Both the position numbers and the translations under genes were made by a program. DNA of 64,000 bases from the NCBI GenBank assembly GCA_029233985.1, contig JARGOK010000002.1, positions 434,001-498,000 on the forward strand, in the 5' to 3' direction. This DNA is from Candidatus Altimarinota bacterium. GTDB taxonomy: Bacteria > Patescibacteriota > Gracilibacteria > JAUYGZ01. How positions within the stretch are numbered: the first letter of the stretch is position 1; every line of letters starts with the position of its first letter. Below, in pieces: positions 52,475 through 61,070 of the stretch. A model generated the notes under the pieces. It had not been told where the DNA came from. It was given only the letters and a program-made list of their open reading frames with translations, and did not search any database.

Positions 52475-52651
52475 ATGACATCAAGGAACAAAAAAGCTGA
52501 TCCAGAAAACTGCAAAGCAACAAGCTGCAGTGGATGTTGCGGTCCCGTAGGATTTGAAATCCCAGATGAACTCATGACACCTGAAATGGAAACACTAAAA
52601 AAAGAACTCGGTGAAAAAGCCTTCTTGGAGATGATGAAGAAAATGCTATAA
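52475..52651 (+). CDS. 58-aa Cys-rich small protein
   Basis: Begins MTSRNKKADPENCKATSCSG and continues CCGPVGFEIP. Four Cys at 13, 18, 21 and 22 (C-x4-C-x2-CC) suggest metal binding. The C-terminal half is an acidic/basic helix (EMETLKKELGEKAFLEMMKKML). The frame is clean from ATG 52475 to TAA 52649. It lies between the divergent nrdA and the prsW-like gene. No family is recognised. Confidence 0.6.
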   Translation: MTSRNKKADPENCKATSCSGCCGPVGFEIPDELMTPEMETLKKELGEKAFLEMMKKML

Positions 52652-52778
52652 AACACTACACATCTTCATTTGTCATTCAGAGAAATGAAGAATCATATCG
52701 GGAAAATTTTTCATTCCTCTGGACAACAAGCTCATTGAAAAATCATTTCAAAACCTACCACTCAGGCCCTTTTTCTGC

Positions 52779-52784
52779 TATAAT
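52779..52784 (+). promoter_or_regulatory. Extended -10 promoter of the prsW-like gene
   Basis: TGC-TATAAT, a consensus extended -10, lies 88 bp before the ATG at 52872. No clear -35. Upstream, CTTCATTT / AAATGAAG forms a hairpin at about 52666-52693. Confidence 0.6.
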
Positions 52785-52826
52785 AAGAAGATCACTCTGA
52801 CATTAAAAAAGAACTTTTAAAAAGCT

Positions 52827-52862
52827 CCTAACGATTTCAACCGTCCTAATAATCCTAACCGT
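52827..52862. repeat. Four tandem 9-bp units before the prsW-like gene
   Basis: CCTAACGAT, TTCAACCGT, CCTAATAAT, CCTAACCGT in perfect 9-bp phase, then nine bases (CCTCTCCTC) to the ATG. The same CNTAACCGT unit precedes mltG at 62024. Confidence 0.85.
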
Positions 52863-52871
52863 CCTCTCCTC

Positions 52872-54131
52872 ATGTCCGTCCTCGACATCACCCTTCGACA
52901 ATTTCTCCAATTCGCCCAATACGCACTACCGGCTGTCATACTTTGGTACTTTCTTTTTCGGTTTCAAAACCGCAGAGCACTCTCACGAGACCTCGTACGA
53001 GACACATTCTTTATTGGAATTTTCTCTGTGATTCCTCTCTTTGTGTATCAATACATGTACACAAACTATCTTCCTAAGTGGAATATCGAGTACCTCAGTA
53101 CTATTTTCAGCAACGAAGCCTTTGTCATCAGTGCAATGCAAATCATGTTGGCCTTTGTCTCAATTGGATTCTTCATCATGGTTATTATCGGAAGTTTCAC
53201 GATTTTTTATTCCCTCTTCACAAAGGAGTCACTAATGAACACTCTCAAAGCACTGATTTCAGAACCACTAAATTTTAGTGCCAGTGGAGTCATTCTCTTG
53301 CTTCTTCTTGTAGGAGATACCGTCATTCGTAGCATCAGCCCCTGGAGTATACCCGTCGGAATTATTGGAACAACCTTTATCCTGGCAATACTAGAAGAAT
53401 ACTCCAAACACCTCGTAGTACGGCTCTTCGATGACCACAAAATAAAAAACGTCGCAAACGCCATCGAGTTCAGCATTATCGTAGCTCTCAGTTTCGCTTT
53501 TTTAGAAAATATTATCTATTTCACAACCGCAGCCCAAGGCCAACTCCAAAGTATCATCATCGGAAGATCTATTATCTCAATGCTGGGACACATCATCTTT
53601 TCTGCAATCTTTGGGTATTATTATGGAATCGCAAAATTTGCGAAGTCGGTCAAGACCGTACAAAGTATAGAAACTCATGAACCAAAACTTCCTCAATGGC
53701 TCTTCAAAGTTCTCAATATCAAAGCTGAACAGAGTTACAAAGCCCAAAAAATTTTTGAAGGACTGATTTATGCCAGTCTTGTCCACACCGTCTTTAATAT
53801 ATTCCTCCAATACAACTTCTTTATCGGAATCGTCCCAATTCTCGTCGGAGGTGGGTACATGATCTACGCCATGATGAATAGCGATATCGCTCAAAGGGAA
53901 CTCTCGCTTGTTGGAACCCAAGAAATGCCAGAAGCAGATTTCGAAAAACTCACCTGGAAGATCTCTGTAATGAAACATCTGCAAAATATCAAGAAAGCTC
54001 ACCCCGACAAAAATGACCCCGAGCAGAAAAAATCATCAGTCATGAAACATACCAAAAGCATCAGAGAGACACATCCTGATCACCCCAAAAATCCTGATGG
54101 TTCCACTCAGAAGAACTCAGCTGACGTATAA
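52872..54131 (+). CDS. PrsW-type intramembrane metalloprotease
   Basis: 419-aa polytopic membrane protein, about eight to nine helices, with the PrsW motifs in order: EEYSKH (Glu175/Glu176), FAFLENIIYF (Glu212), GHIIFSAIFGYYYG (His240) and SLVHTVFNIF (His about 299). These residues form the expected metal site. PrsW of Bacillus cleaves an anti-sigma factor; no sigma/anti-sigma pair lies nearby. The C-terminal tail holds two MKHxxxIxxxHPDxxxP repeats (about 373 and 393). The last 71 bp overlap the convergent 54061 gene. Confidence 0.88.
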   Translation: MSVLDITLRQFLQFAQYALPAVILWYFLFRFQNRRALSRDLVRDTFFIGIFSVIPLFVYQYMYTNYLPKWNIEYLSTIFSNEAFVISAMQIMLAFVSIGFFIMVIIGSFTIFYSLFTKESLMNTLKALISEPLNFSASGVILLLLLVGDTVIRSISPWSIPVGIIGTTFILAILEEYSKHLVVRLFDDHKIKNVANAIEFSIIVALSFAFLENIIYFTTAAQGQLQSIIIGRSIISMLGHIIFSAIFGYYYGIAKFAKSVKTVQSIETHEPKLPQWLFKVLNIKAEQSYKAQKIFEGLIYASLVHTVFNIFLQYNFFIGIVPILVGGGYMIYAMMNSDIAQRELSLVGTQEMPEADFEKLTWKISVMKHLQNIKKAHPDKNDPEQKKSSVMKHTKSIRETHPDHPKNPDGSTQKNSADV

Positions 54132-55467
54132 GGTAATGATACAGCTCACTCACCTTATTCAAGGAATCTGAAGACGCTTCTCCAGACTTCAATAACTTCA
54201 TATGAAGAGACCGAGAATACTCAGCATAAGGTTTCGCTTTATCAAGTTCCCCAAATTGAGAGTATAAATACGCCTGGTTGTAATTCAATGTGGCAAAATC
54301 AAGGTTCTCAGAAAAGTTTTTCGCTTTAGGCATTTCTTCAATCAATAACGTATTACAGTCCAGAGCAAGACCATAGTCTTGGGCAATATCTATAGATAGG
54401 GTTCCAAATCGATGCAAAAATGAACGGCAATAAACCACCATCTCAGGATTCTCAGAAATCAGATGAAACAAAGGAAGAAAACTAGAATCACACAAAGACT
54501 GATATGTATCTACATCAGGATGAAGAGTTAAGAAATCAATATCTTTCAAAGCCCAATGCAGACAACGGTACAAATAGGCAGCTGGATCCTCCAAAACAAG
54601 TCGGTCAAATAGTTCACATTCTTGAGCACCTAGGCCATCCGGGTCTTGAATCAAAGCATTCACAACCCTCATAGAAAAAGATTTCAACACCAAGTTTTTT
54701 ATATCAAGAAACTCATCAAGCACATTCCAAACACTTTCTAAAACCTTCTGTCGATGACGAAACACATCGATAAATTTCTTCATCATATCTGCTACAAAAG
54801 CATCCTCAAAACCTGCATTCAAAAACCCCATAAAAACAAGCTCCAATTGTGGACAAACAAGTTGCTTCTGAACACACAGCCTTAAAATTTTCACAGAGTG
54901 CTCACCTCGCTCCATTGTAGGCAAACACCAAAGCGCATTACAAAGCGCAGAAAGAGTGATCTTAAAATCTTTCTTTTTTTGGGAGATGCTAGCAATATGG
55001 AGATAAAAACGAAATTGATGAGCAGGAGACACAACAAATTCTTCAAAAAAAACGTCAACAATTTCTTGGTTTTGAAAGAGTGACAAATCATTAAAAAACA
55101 TTTTTTGCGCTAACAAAAAACAGTGTGTTTTTTTATCTTCAGGTGCAAGGCGATATGCTTCTCCAAATGATCTGATGGATTGAAAATAATCACCATGTTG
55201 AAGACAAAGTTGCGCATATTCAAGAAAAGGAGGAGCCAAGTCGTGAAACTCAGAAGAGAAAAACTCCTGTTTGAAAGCTTGAAACGCCCCTATTACAAAT
55301 GTCTTACCGGCTTGATCTGAAGACGATGACAAAATCATTTCCACATATTTTCTCACAAAAGGTGCAATAGCCGGACGACTACCATGTTGTATTTGTTCGC
55401 GAAACTGCGCTACTTGATGTTCAAGATTGGCCAATCTCGTCTGATAATGAGGGAGTCTTTCTGTCAT
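54061..55467 (-). CDS. Helical-repeat hypothetical protein, 468 aa
   Basis: Unrecognised. It starts with a short coiled coil (YQTRLANLEHQVAQFREQI). The rest is helical, with TPR-like pairs such as YAQLCLQHGDYFQSIRSFGEAYRLAPEDKKTHCFL (about 86-120) and ATLNYNQAYLYSQFGELDKAKPYAEYSR (about 398-425). There is no signal peptide or membrane segment. Probably a cytoplasmic scaffold; partner unknown. The 3' end overlaps the prsW-like gene by 71 bp tail to tail, and both C-termini there are low in complexity. Confidence 0.75.
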   Translation of the reverse strand: MTERLPHYQTRLANLEHQVAQFREQIQHGSRPAIAPFVRKYVEMILSSSSDQAGKTFVIGAFQAFKQEFFSSEFHDLAPPFLEYAQLCLQHGDYFQSIRSFGEAYRLAPEDKKTHCFLLAQKMFFNDLSLFQNQEIVDVFFEEFVVSPAHQFRFYLHIASISQKKKDFKITLSALCNALWCLPTMERGEHSVKILRLCVQKQLVCPQLELVFMGFLNAGFEDAFVADMMKKFIDVFRHRQKVLESVWNVLDEFLDIKNLVLKSFSMRVVNALIQDPDGLGAQECELFDRLVLEDPAAYLYRCLHWALKDIDFLTLHPDVDTYQSLCDSSFLPLFHLISENPEMVVYCRSFLHRFGTLSIDIAQDYGLALDCNTLLIEEMPKAKNFSENLDFATLNYNQAYLYSQFGELDKAKPYAEYSRSLHMKLLKSGEASSDSLNKVSELYHYLIRQLSSSEWNHQDFWGDQDVSL

Positions 55468-55609
55468 ATTTTTCTAAAAAGCAATGGTGTTATAACACTT
55501 TTTCACTTTCTCATCAAAACGACGTAAAAATGAAATAATGCATTTTGAAATTGGGATTTTAGGCTTTTTTTGCAATACTGTGGCTACATTCGACATAACT
55601 CAATATCCT

Positions 55610-57472
55610 ATGCAGAATCCAGACACCATTGCAGTCCTCGACTTTGGAGGCCAATACGCTCACCTCATTACAAATAGAATCAGACGTCTAGGAGTCCATG
55701 CGGTGATCGCAGACCACGATACTTCCGCAGAAAAACTCAAAAACTACAAAGGTCTCATTCTCTCTGGAGGTCCACAAAGTGTAAATGCAGACGAAGCTCT
55801 CTTAGCCGATCCAGCTATTTTTGAGCTTGGTATACCTGTGCTTGGGATTTGCTATGGACACCAAGTCACCAATAAAATCCTCGGAGGAACTATTTCCCCA
55901 GGAACAACCAAAGAATACGGAAAAACAAAACTGATCATCAATAAATTCGAAGGTATCTTTGCTGACTTAGACTCTCAGCTCCAGACTTCAGACTCCTCAC
56001 TTTCGGTCTGGATGTCTCACTGGGACGAAGTCACAGATATCCCTGTAGACTTCGAAGTTCTTGCCCATACCGATATCAACGATTTTGCAGCAGTTGGAAA
56101 CCAAGAAAAGCACATCTACGGAATCCAATTTCACCCGGAAGTGACTCATACTGAGCAAGGAATGAAGATTTTAGAAAACTTTGTAAATCTCACCGGTGCA
56201 GAAAAAACCTGGACCACCAGCAACTACCTCAGCATCATCACGGATGAAGTGAAGGAACATGTGGAAAAAATGAACCGTAAGGTTTTTCTCCTTGTTTCTG
56301 GTGGGGTGGACTCTGTTGTCGCCTTCACCTTGCTCAATAAAGTCCTTGGAAAAGAAAATGTTTATGGAATGCTCGTCGACACAGGTTTTATGCGCAAAGG
56401 AGAAGTAGAAGAAGTTCAAACCGCATTGAAAGAACATCATTTCGACAATCTCCACGTCTATGACGCCAAAGAAGAGTTTTACAACTCTCTAAAAGGCATT
56501 TCAGACCCTGAAGAAAAACGCGCCATTATCGGAAAAAAATTTATCGAGATCCAAGGAAAAGCTGTCCATGAGCTCGACCTCAATCCTGACGAGTGGATGC
56601 TCGGCCAAGGAACCATCTACCCAGACACCATTGAATCAGGCGCAACAAAACATGCTGCAAAAATCAAAACCCATCACAATCGTGTCCCAGAAATCGATGC
56701 GCTCATCGAACAAGGACTCGTAATAGAACCCCTGAAAGATCTCTACAAAGATGAAGTGCGCGAACTCGGAGAAGCCCTCGGCCTCCCTCACCATCTCGTG
56801 TGGAGACATCCATTCCCAGGGCCAGGTCTGGCAATCCGAATGCTCTGCACTCCAGAAAAAACAAATAATTCAAAAGCTCAAAATGATGATCAACTCATCA
56901 ACAACTATCTTTCACCAAAAGGCTTTGCAGCAAAAATCCTCCCTGTTCAATCCGTGGGTGTCCAAGGAGATGCAAGAACATACCGTCACCCTGTAGCAAT
57001 ATGGGCAACTGACGAGAATTGGAAACATCACTGGAATGCAAAAGAACTCCAGGAAATAGCTACCGAACTCACCAACCGCTTCGAATCCGTCAACCGCGTC
57101 ATCATTTCCCTCAACGGACCAATAAATTCAAGCGAACTCATCGCCGAGCGATACCTCACTCCCGAACGAACACAAGTCCTCCAAGAAGCTGATAGCATCG
57201 TGATGAACGCCATCATGACCTTCGATGAACAAGAAAAAAAAATCTGGCAATGTCCAACAGTACTCCTGCCAATCTCTGCAAACAATACGAATAATGAATC
57301 TATCTTAATTCGTCCTGTCTCCTCCATAGATGCCATGACTGCCGATGCTGCTATGATTCCCTCTGAAGAATTGAACAAAATTATTGATCAACTCTCAAGC
57401 ATCTCTCCAGCTCCTTCAGCGATCTTCTATGATCTGACCAAAAAACCACCAGGGACCATCGAGTGGGAATAA
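55610..57472 (+). CDS. guaA: GMP synthase (glutamine-hydrolysing), long form
   Basis: Converts XMP to GMP. It is 620 aa from ATG 55610 (MQNPDTIAVLDFGGQYAHLI); the frame from 55538 adds unlike residues. The GATase has GICYGHQ (Cys81) and FHPEVTHTE. The PP-loop is VSGGVDSVVAF (about 226). The ligase end is KPPGTIEWE. It exceeds the usual 510-525 aa because of insertions. A heptamer array encodes DSQLQTSDSSL before VWMSHWDE, and a longer insert follows MLCTPEK (about 418-450, KTNNSKAQNDDQLINNYL). No purine riboswitch is visible upstream. Confidence 0.96.
   Translation: MQNPDTIAVLDFGGQYAHLITNRIRRLGVHAVIADHDTSAEKLKNYKGLILSGGPQSVNADEALLADPAIFELGIPVLGICYGHQVTNKILGGTISPGTTKEYGKTKLIINKFEGIFADLDSQLQTSDSSLSVWMSHWDEVTDIPVDFEVLAHTDINDFAAVGNQEKHIYGIQFHPEVTHTEQGMKILENFVNLTGAEKTWTTSNYLSIITDEVKEHVEKMNRKVFLLVSGGVDSVVAFTLLNKVLGKENVYGMLVDTGFMRKGEVEEVQTALKEHHFDNLHVYDAKEEFYNSLKGISDPEEKRAIIGKKFIEIQGKAVHELDLNPDEWMLGQGTIYPDTIESGATKHAAKIKTHHNRVPEIDALIEQGLVIEPLKDLYKDEVRELGEALGLPHHLVWRHPFPGPGLAIRMLCTPEKTNNSKAQNDDQLINNYLSPKGFAAKILPVQSVGVQGDARTYRHPVAIWATDENWKHHWNAKELQEIATELTNRFESVNRVIISLNGPINSSELIAERYLTPERTQVLQEADSIVMNAIMTFDEQEKKIWQCPTVLLPISANNTNNESILIRPVSSIDAMTADAAMIPSEELNKIIDQLSSISPAPSAIFYDLTKKPPGTIEWE
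55972..55999. repeat. Heptamer array inside guaA
   Basis: CTCTCAG, CTCCAGA, CTTCAGA, CTCCTCA: four 7-bp units in frame within the GATase domain. They resemble the CTCCCAA units of epmA and encode an insertion in the loop before the conserved VWMSH. Confidence 0.7.
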
Positions 57473-57481
57473 ACAAATACC

Positions 57482-57509
57482 GCAGGGACAGGTCATAACT
57501 TGTCCCTGC
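57482..57509 (+). terminator. Terminator of guaA
   Basis: GCAGGGACA / TGTCCCTGC, a perfect 9-bp stem with a 10-nt loop, followed by AAAGGTTTTTC, 10 bp after the stop. Confidence 0.8.
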
Positions 57510-57652
57510 AAAGGTTTTTCCCGAGATCATTCCAACCTCTGGAGAACACATACCAAATAATGATGTAGTCATACGACAAGGACAACCTCATAACCCTTGT
57601 TACATTTTTCCCGTATCCTCGTACTAACAGGTGTGATCATTAATCTTTCATT

Positions 57653-60292
57653 ATGAAAAAATATTTCAAGAAGTTTCTTTCGATTCTTCACATTGCTCTT
57701 TTCCTAGTTCATATGCCTTATTTGGCCAATGCATTAGGAGTAACTTTTTCTGATGTCTCAGAAGAACACGAAAACAAATCGGCTATCGAATACCTCAGAA
57801 ACGAAGGAATCGTCCAAGGGTATGAAAACGGACAGTTTAAACCAGACTACACAATCAATCGTGCAGAATTCATAAAAATTGTTGCAGGTTCTTTAGAAAG
57901 CTTCTCTCAACAAAAACTTGATGATTGTGTAAAAGACAAAGACCTCAAAAACTGGACCTCAATGTATTTCGAAGACATCCCAATGGATGCTTGGTTTGCA
58001 TCATATATCTGTGTTGCCAAAGAGTTAGGTATCGTCGATGGGTATCCAGACGGCACCTTTAAACCAGCCCAAGATGTCAATTTTGTTGAAGCATCAAAGA
58101 TCGTTGCCAATGCTCAAGGGCTCAAAACAGCAGAACAATCTGGAGATGAAGACTGGTATATCCGCTACGTAAAGTCACTAGAAACCGAGTCCGCCATTCC
58201 AGAATCTATTCGAAGTTTTGGGAAACGTATCACTCGAGGAGAAATGGCAGAAGTCGTCTTCCGAGTCAAAGAAGACCCAAAAAAAGAGAGCCTCAGCCTC
58301 ACAAAACTCACAGACAGAAATAGTCGAGAAAATGAACTCCCTCAGATCGACTCTTGCAACGCCCTTATCGAAAAACTCGAACTCGATAGAGATCAAGAAA
58401 GGTACTATGAAATGGAAGAAGACATGGCAATACCTCTTGCTTCTCCATCACCAACCACAACAAGATCAGAATCAAAAAGCATGACTCAAAATGAGGCCGT
58501 TGCCGACACTTCAGGAGCATCAGCTGGTAGTGATGACTTTTCTCAAACGAATCTTCAAGTAAAAGGGGTAGACGAAGCTGATATCATTAAAAACGATGGA
58601 AAGTACATCTACATGATTCGAGGAAAAACAGTGAAAATCATCGATGCTTTCCCAGCCGGACAAATGAAAGAAATTGCGACAATAGAACTCGATGACGACG
58701 ATTTCAATCCTTCTGAAATCTATATTGATAAAGACCAAATGGTCATCATTGGAAGCGTATACCGTTCAAGAACAATGCCAGTAGAACCATTCAATCCCAT
58801 TGGTGGGCCAGCAACTTCACGAATGATCGCTCCACAAAGCTTTGGAAGCAGCCGAATGAAAACCTACCTCTACGATATCTCAAACCGCTCAAACCCAAAA
58901 AGACAACGAGCTATCGAAATGGAAGGGAACTACCAAAGCTCTCGAAAGGTTGGGAAAAATGTCTACTTTGTCTTGAATCAGTACATTCCTTACTACCGTA
59001 TCCAAGACGACCAACCTGCCGATATCATCATCCCTCAATTCAAAGACTCCGCTCATGGAAATGAAGATATGCCGATGACTCGTTGTACCGGGATTCAGTA
59101 TTTCCCTCGCTTCAGCGAACGAAATTACCTGATCGTCGCTGGTCTCGATATCTCTGACCTCGATGGAGACCTCAATCGTCGTGTAATCCTCGGGAATAGT
59201 CAAAATATCTATGCTTCAAGAGAAAATCTCTACGTCGCAGCACCTCATTATTTCAAAGGAGAACGAACCGTTGGACGTGATATCGTTATCGAAGAAACCA
59301 ACGGTACGCTCATCTACCGCTTCAGTCTCAATGATGATGAAATCGAGTACCAAAACCAAGGATTCGTACCAGGAAATATCCTGAACCAGTTCTCAATGGA
59401 CGAATACGATGACCATTTTCGTATTGCCACCACTCAAGGAAACTTTTGGAGCAATGGACAAGACAAGTCCTTTAGCAATATGTTTGTCCTCGACAATCAA
59501 ACGATGAACATCAAAGGGAAAGTCACAGAGATCGCTCCAGGTGAACGAATTTACTCAGTCAGGTTCATGGGGGCAAAAGCCTACATGGTGACCTTCAAGA
59601 AAGTCGACCCCCTCTTTGTTTTTGATGTTTCAGACCATACCAATCCAAAGATTCTCGGAAAACTCAAGATCCCTGGATACAGCGACTACATTCACCCCTA
59701 TGATGAAAACCACATCATTGGGTTTGGAAAAGACGCCGTCGAAGCATCAAACGACATGCAAGAAAGCAGAAATCTAGACTTCGCCTGGTATCAAGGCATG
59801 AAGATCGCTCTCTTTGATGTCAGCGATGTAGAAAACCCAAAAGAAAAGTTCGTCGAAATGATCGGAGACCGAGGAACAGAAAGTGAAGTCCTCCACAATC
59901 ACAAAGCTCTCCTCTTTGATAAAGAAAAAAACCTCCTCGCCTTCCCCGTAACGGTGCACGAAATAAAGGATAAAGAAAACGCTGCACCAAACAGCTACGG
60001 CGAACCTGTTTTCCAAGGGGCCTATGTCTACAGTATCGACAAAGACACAGGGTTTGAACTACGTGGGAAAGTCACTCATATGGAAGACGACTCCGCCTTT
60101 GAAAACGGTAATATTTGGCAATACAGTGGACGGATGATCCAACGTCTGCTCTACATTGGTGAGTACCTCTACTCTATCTCTCCAGACTATGTCCGTTCAT
60201 ACGACCTCAAAACCACAGACTCAAAGAAATTCATCAAACTGTCTGGTGAACAAAAAGAAGATGTAAACTATATCGATGAAGTGATCTTCTAG
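57653..60292 (+). CDS. SLH-domain surface protein with C-terminal beta-propeller
   Basis: 879-aa secreted protein. Signal peptide to about residue 26, then two clear SLH repeats (FSDVSEEHENKSAIEYLRNEGIVQGYENGQFKP, about 32-75; FEDIPMDAWFASYICVAKELGIVDGYPDGTFKP, about 104-136) and a weaker third to about 208. A Ser/Thr-rich linker (about 263-300) leads to a beta-propeller domain: QVKGVDEADIIKNDGKYIYMIRGKTVKIIDA starts it, and GYSDYIHPYDENHIIGFGKD and HNHKALLFDKEKNLLAFPVTV follow. This matches the family of secreted C-terminal beta-propeller proteins. The SLH part should bind the cell-wall polymer. Ligand of the propeller unknown. Confidence 0.9.
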   Translation: MKKYFKKFLSILHIALFLVHMPYLANALGVTFSDVSEEHENKSAIEYLRNEGIVQGYENGQFKPDYTINRAEFIKIVAGSLESFSQQKLDDCVKDKDLKNWTSMYFEDIPMDAWFASYICVAKELGIVDGYPDGTFKPAQDVNFVEASKIVANAQGLKTAEQSGDEDWYIRYVKSLETESAIPESIRSFGKRITRGEMAEVVFRVKEDPKKESLSLTKLTDRNSRENELPQIDSCNALIEKLELDRDQERYYEMEEDMAIPLASPSPTTTRSESKSMTQNEAVADTSGASAGSDDFSQTNLQVKGVDEADIIKNDGKYIYMIRGKTVKIIDAFPAGQMKEIATIELDDDDFNPSEIYIDKDQMVIIGSVYRSRTMPVEPFNPIGGPATSRMIAPQSFGSSRMKTYLYDISNRSNPKRQRAIEMEGNYQSSRKVGKNVYFVLNQYIPYYRIQDDQPADIIIPQFKDSAHGNEDMPMTRCTGIQYFPRFSERNYLIVAGLDISDLDGDLNRRVILGNSQNIYASRENLYVAAPHYFKGERTVGRDIVIEETNGTLIYRFSLNDDEIEYQNQGFVPGNILNQFSMDEYDDHFRIATTQGNFWSNGQDKSFSNMFVLDNQTMNIKGKVTEIAPGERIYSVRFMGAKAYMVTFKKVDPLFVFDVSDHTNPKILGKLKIPGYSDYIHPYDENHIIGFGKDAVEASNDMQESRNLDFAWYQGMKIALFDVSDVENPKEKFVEMIGDRGTESEVLHNHKALLFDKEKNLLAFPVTVHEIKDKENAAPNSYGEPVFQGAYVYSIDKDTGFELRGKVTHMEDDSAFENGNIWQYSGRMIQRLLYIGEYLYSISPDYVRSYDLKTTDSKKFIKLSGEQKEDVNYIDEVIF

Positions 60293-60319
60293 AGCGACTA
60301 AAAGAAGCACAATACATCT

Positions 60320-60347
60320 GAAGGCGGGGATCATAATCCTCGCCTTC
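60320..60347. terminator. Hairpin between the SLH gene and the toxin remnant
   Basis: GAAGGCGGGGA-TCATAA-TCCTCGCCTTC with one G-U pair, then TTTG. Same stem and loop as at 36224. Confidence 0.8.
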
Positions 60348-60364
60348 TTTGTATTGAACGAAAA

Positions 60365-60659
60365 ATCATATGGCCATTGTTTATGATACACCTCTTCATA
60401 AGTACCAATATCAATAAAGGTCACCTAATCCCCTCCTACAAAAAAACAGACAACCCAAAGATCCTTTTCCACCGAAAAAGACCATTTATTTTTAAGTCCG
60501 CATACTAATTTATGAGCTTTCAAAACTGGATCAAAAGGGCACTTTCGAAATATTTTTATGACTTCTTAATTTTTCTTTCTTTGTCGTAGCATTCTTTTGA
60601 GTCCATTTTCTTAGTTTTCGGACGAATTCAGAACTAAATGTAACAACAAAATCATCTAT
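60365..60659 (-). pseudogene. Decayed RelE/HigB-type toxin gene
   Basis: Behind the antitoxin, the minus strand reads DDFVVTFSSEFVRKLRKWTQ, then NISKVPF. One base too many in an A/T run (60533-60536) shifts the frame, after which it continues DPVLKAHKLVCGLKNKWSFS and FFVGGD. A TAG (60425-60427) interrupts it before VTFIDIGTYEEVYHKQW. The order (hydrophobic start, DPxLKxHKL, W-x-F-S, DIGTxxEVY) is that of RelE-superfamily mRNA-cleaving toxins. The first codon is ATA instead of ATG. Three lesions make an active product very unlikely. The exact 3' end is unclear. Confidence 0.8.
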
Positions 60660-60940
60660 AAATCATCAAAAAATGTATCAATATCACCATGTGACTCCAA
60701 AACTATTTGATCTTTGTCATCAAGAGATTCCTTCTCAGACTCAAGAAACCGTTTACGAGCACCCATGAGAGGCATATTCGCCTGCTTCACCTCATTGGCA
60801 ATAAGCAGCTTAGTATAAGCCGAAACAGAAAATCGAAAACGATCAGCTTGAGGCTTCAGTAAAGCTTTTAAACTATGTGAAAGATTAATTTTCACTTGTG
60901 CGTATTGCTGTGGCACGATAACTACTGATTTTAGTACCAT
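60656..60940 (-). CDS. Ribbon-helix-helix antitoxin-like protein
   Basis: 94 aa, intact. QVKINLSHSLKALLKPQADRFRFSVSAYTKLLIANEVKQ (about 15-53) fits a ribbon-helix-helix fold: beta-strand, helix, turn, then a helix starting FSVSAY. The acidic C-terminal tail (ESEKESLDDKDQIVLESHGDIDTFFDDL) is the part that would wrap a toxin. It overlaps the RelE-like remnant downstream by 4 bp, the usual antitoxin-first order. Two 12-bp near-palindromes around its start codon are likely its own operators. Confidence 0.75.
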   Translation of the reverse strand: MVLKSVVIVPQQYAQVKINLSHSLKALLKPQADRFRFSVSAYTKLLIANEVKQANMPLMGARKRFLESEKESLDDKDQIVLESHGDIDTFFDDL

Positions 60941-60957
60941 TACACACTAAAATTAGT
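60924..60957. promoter_or_regulatory. Paired operator sites of the RHH antitoxin
   Basis: ACTGATTTTAGT (60924-60935) and ACTAAAATTAGT (60946-60957): two near-identical 12-bp inverted repeats whose starts are 22 bp apart, two helical turns. One overlaps the antitoxin 5' end, the other the presumed promoter. Such pairs are typical of self-repressing RHH antitoxins. Confidence 0.65.
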
Positions 60958-61070
60958 CTATTTTACAAAAAAAATACGAGGCACTTTTCTAAAGTCATCC
61001 AAGTGAACAAAATTATTATACAAAAATAACAATATACGATAAAATAAAAAATGAAGTTAATTGTAAAATC

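Noticed and set aside
55500-55609. Purine riboswitch before guaA
   Set aside because: The conserved TATA...stem and loop sequences of the purine aptamer are not found in the leader.
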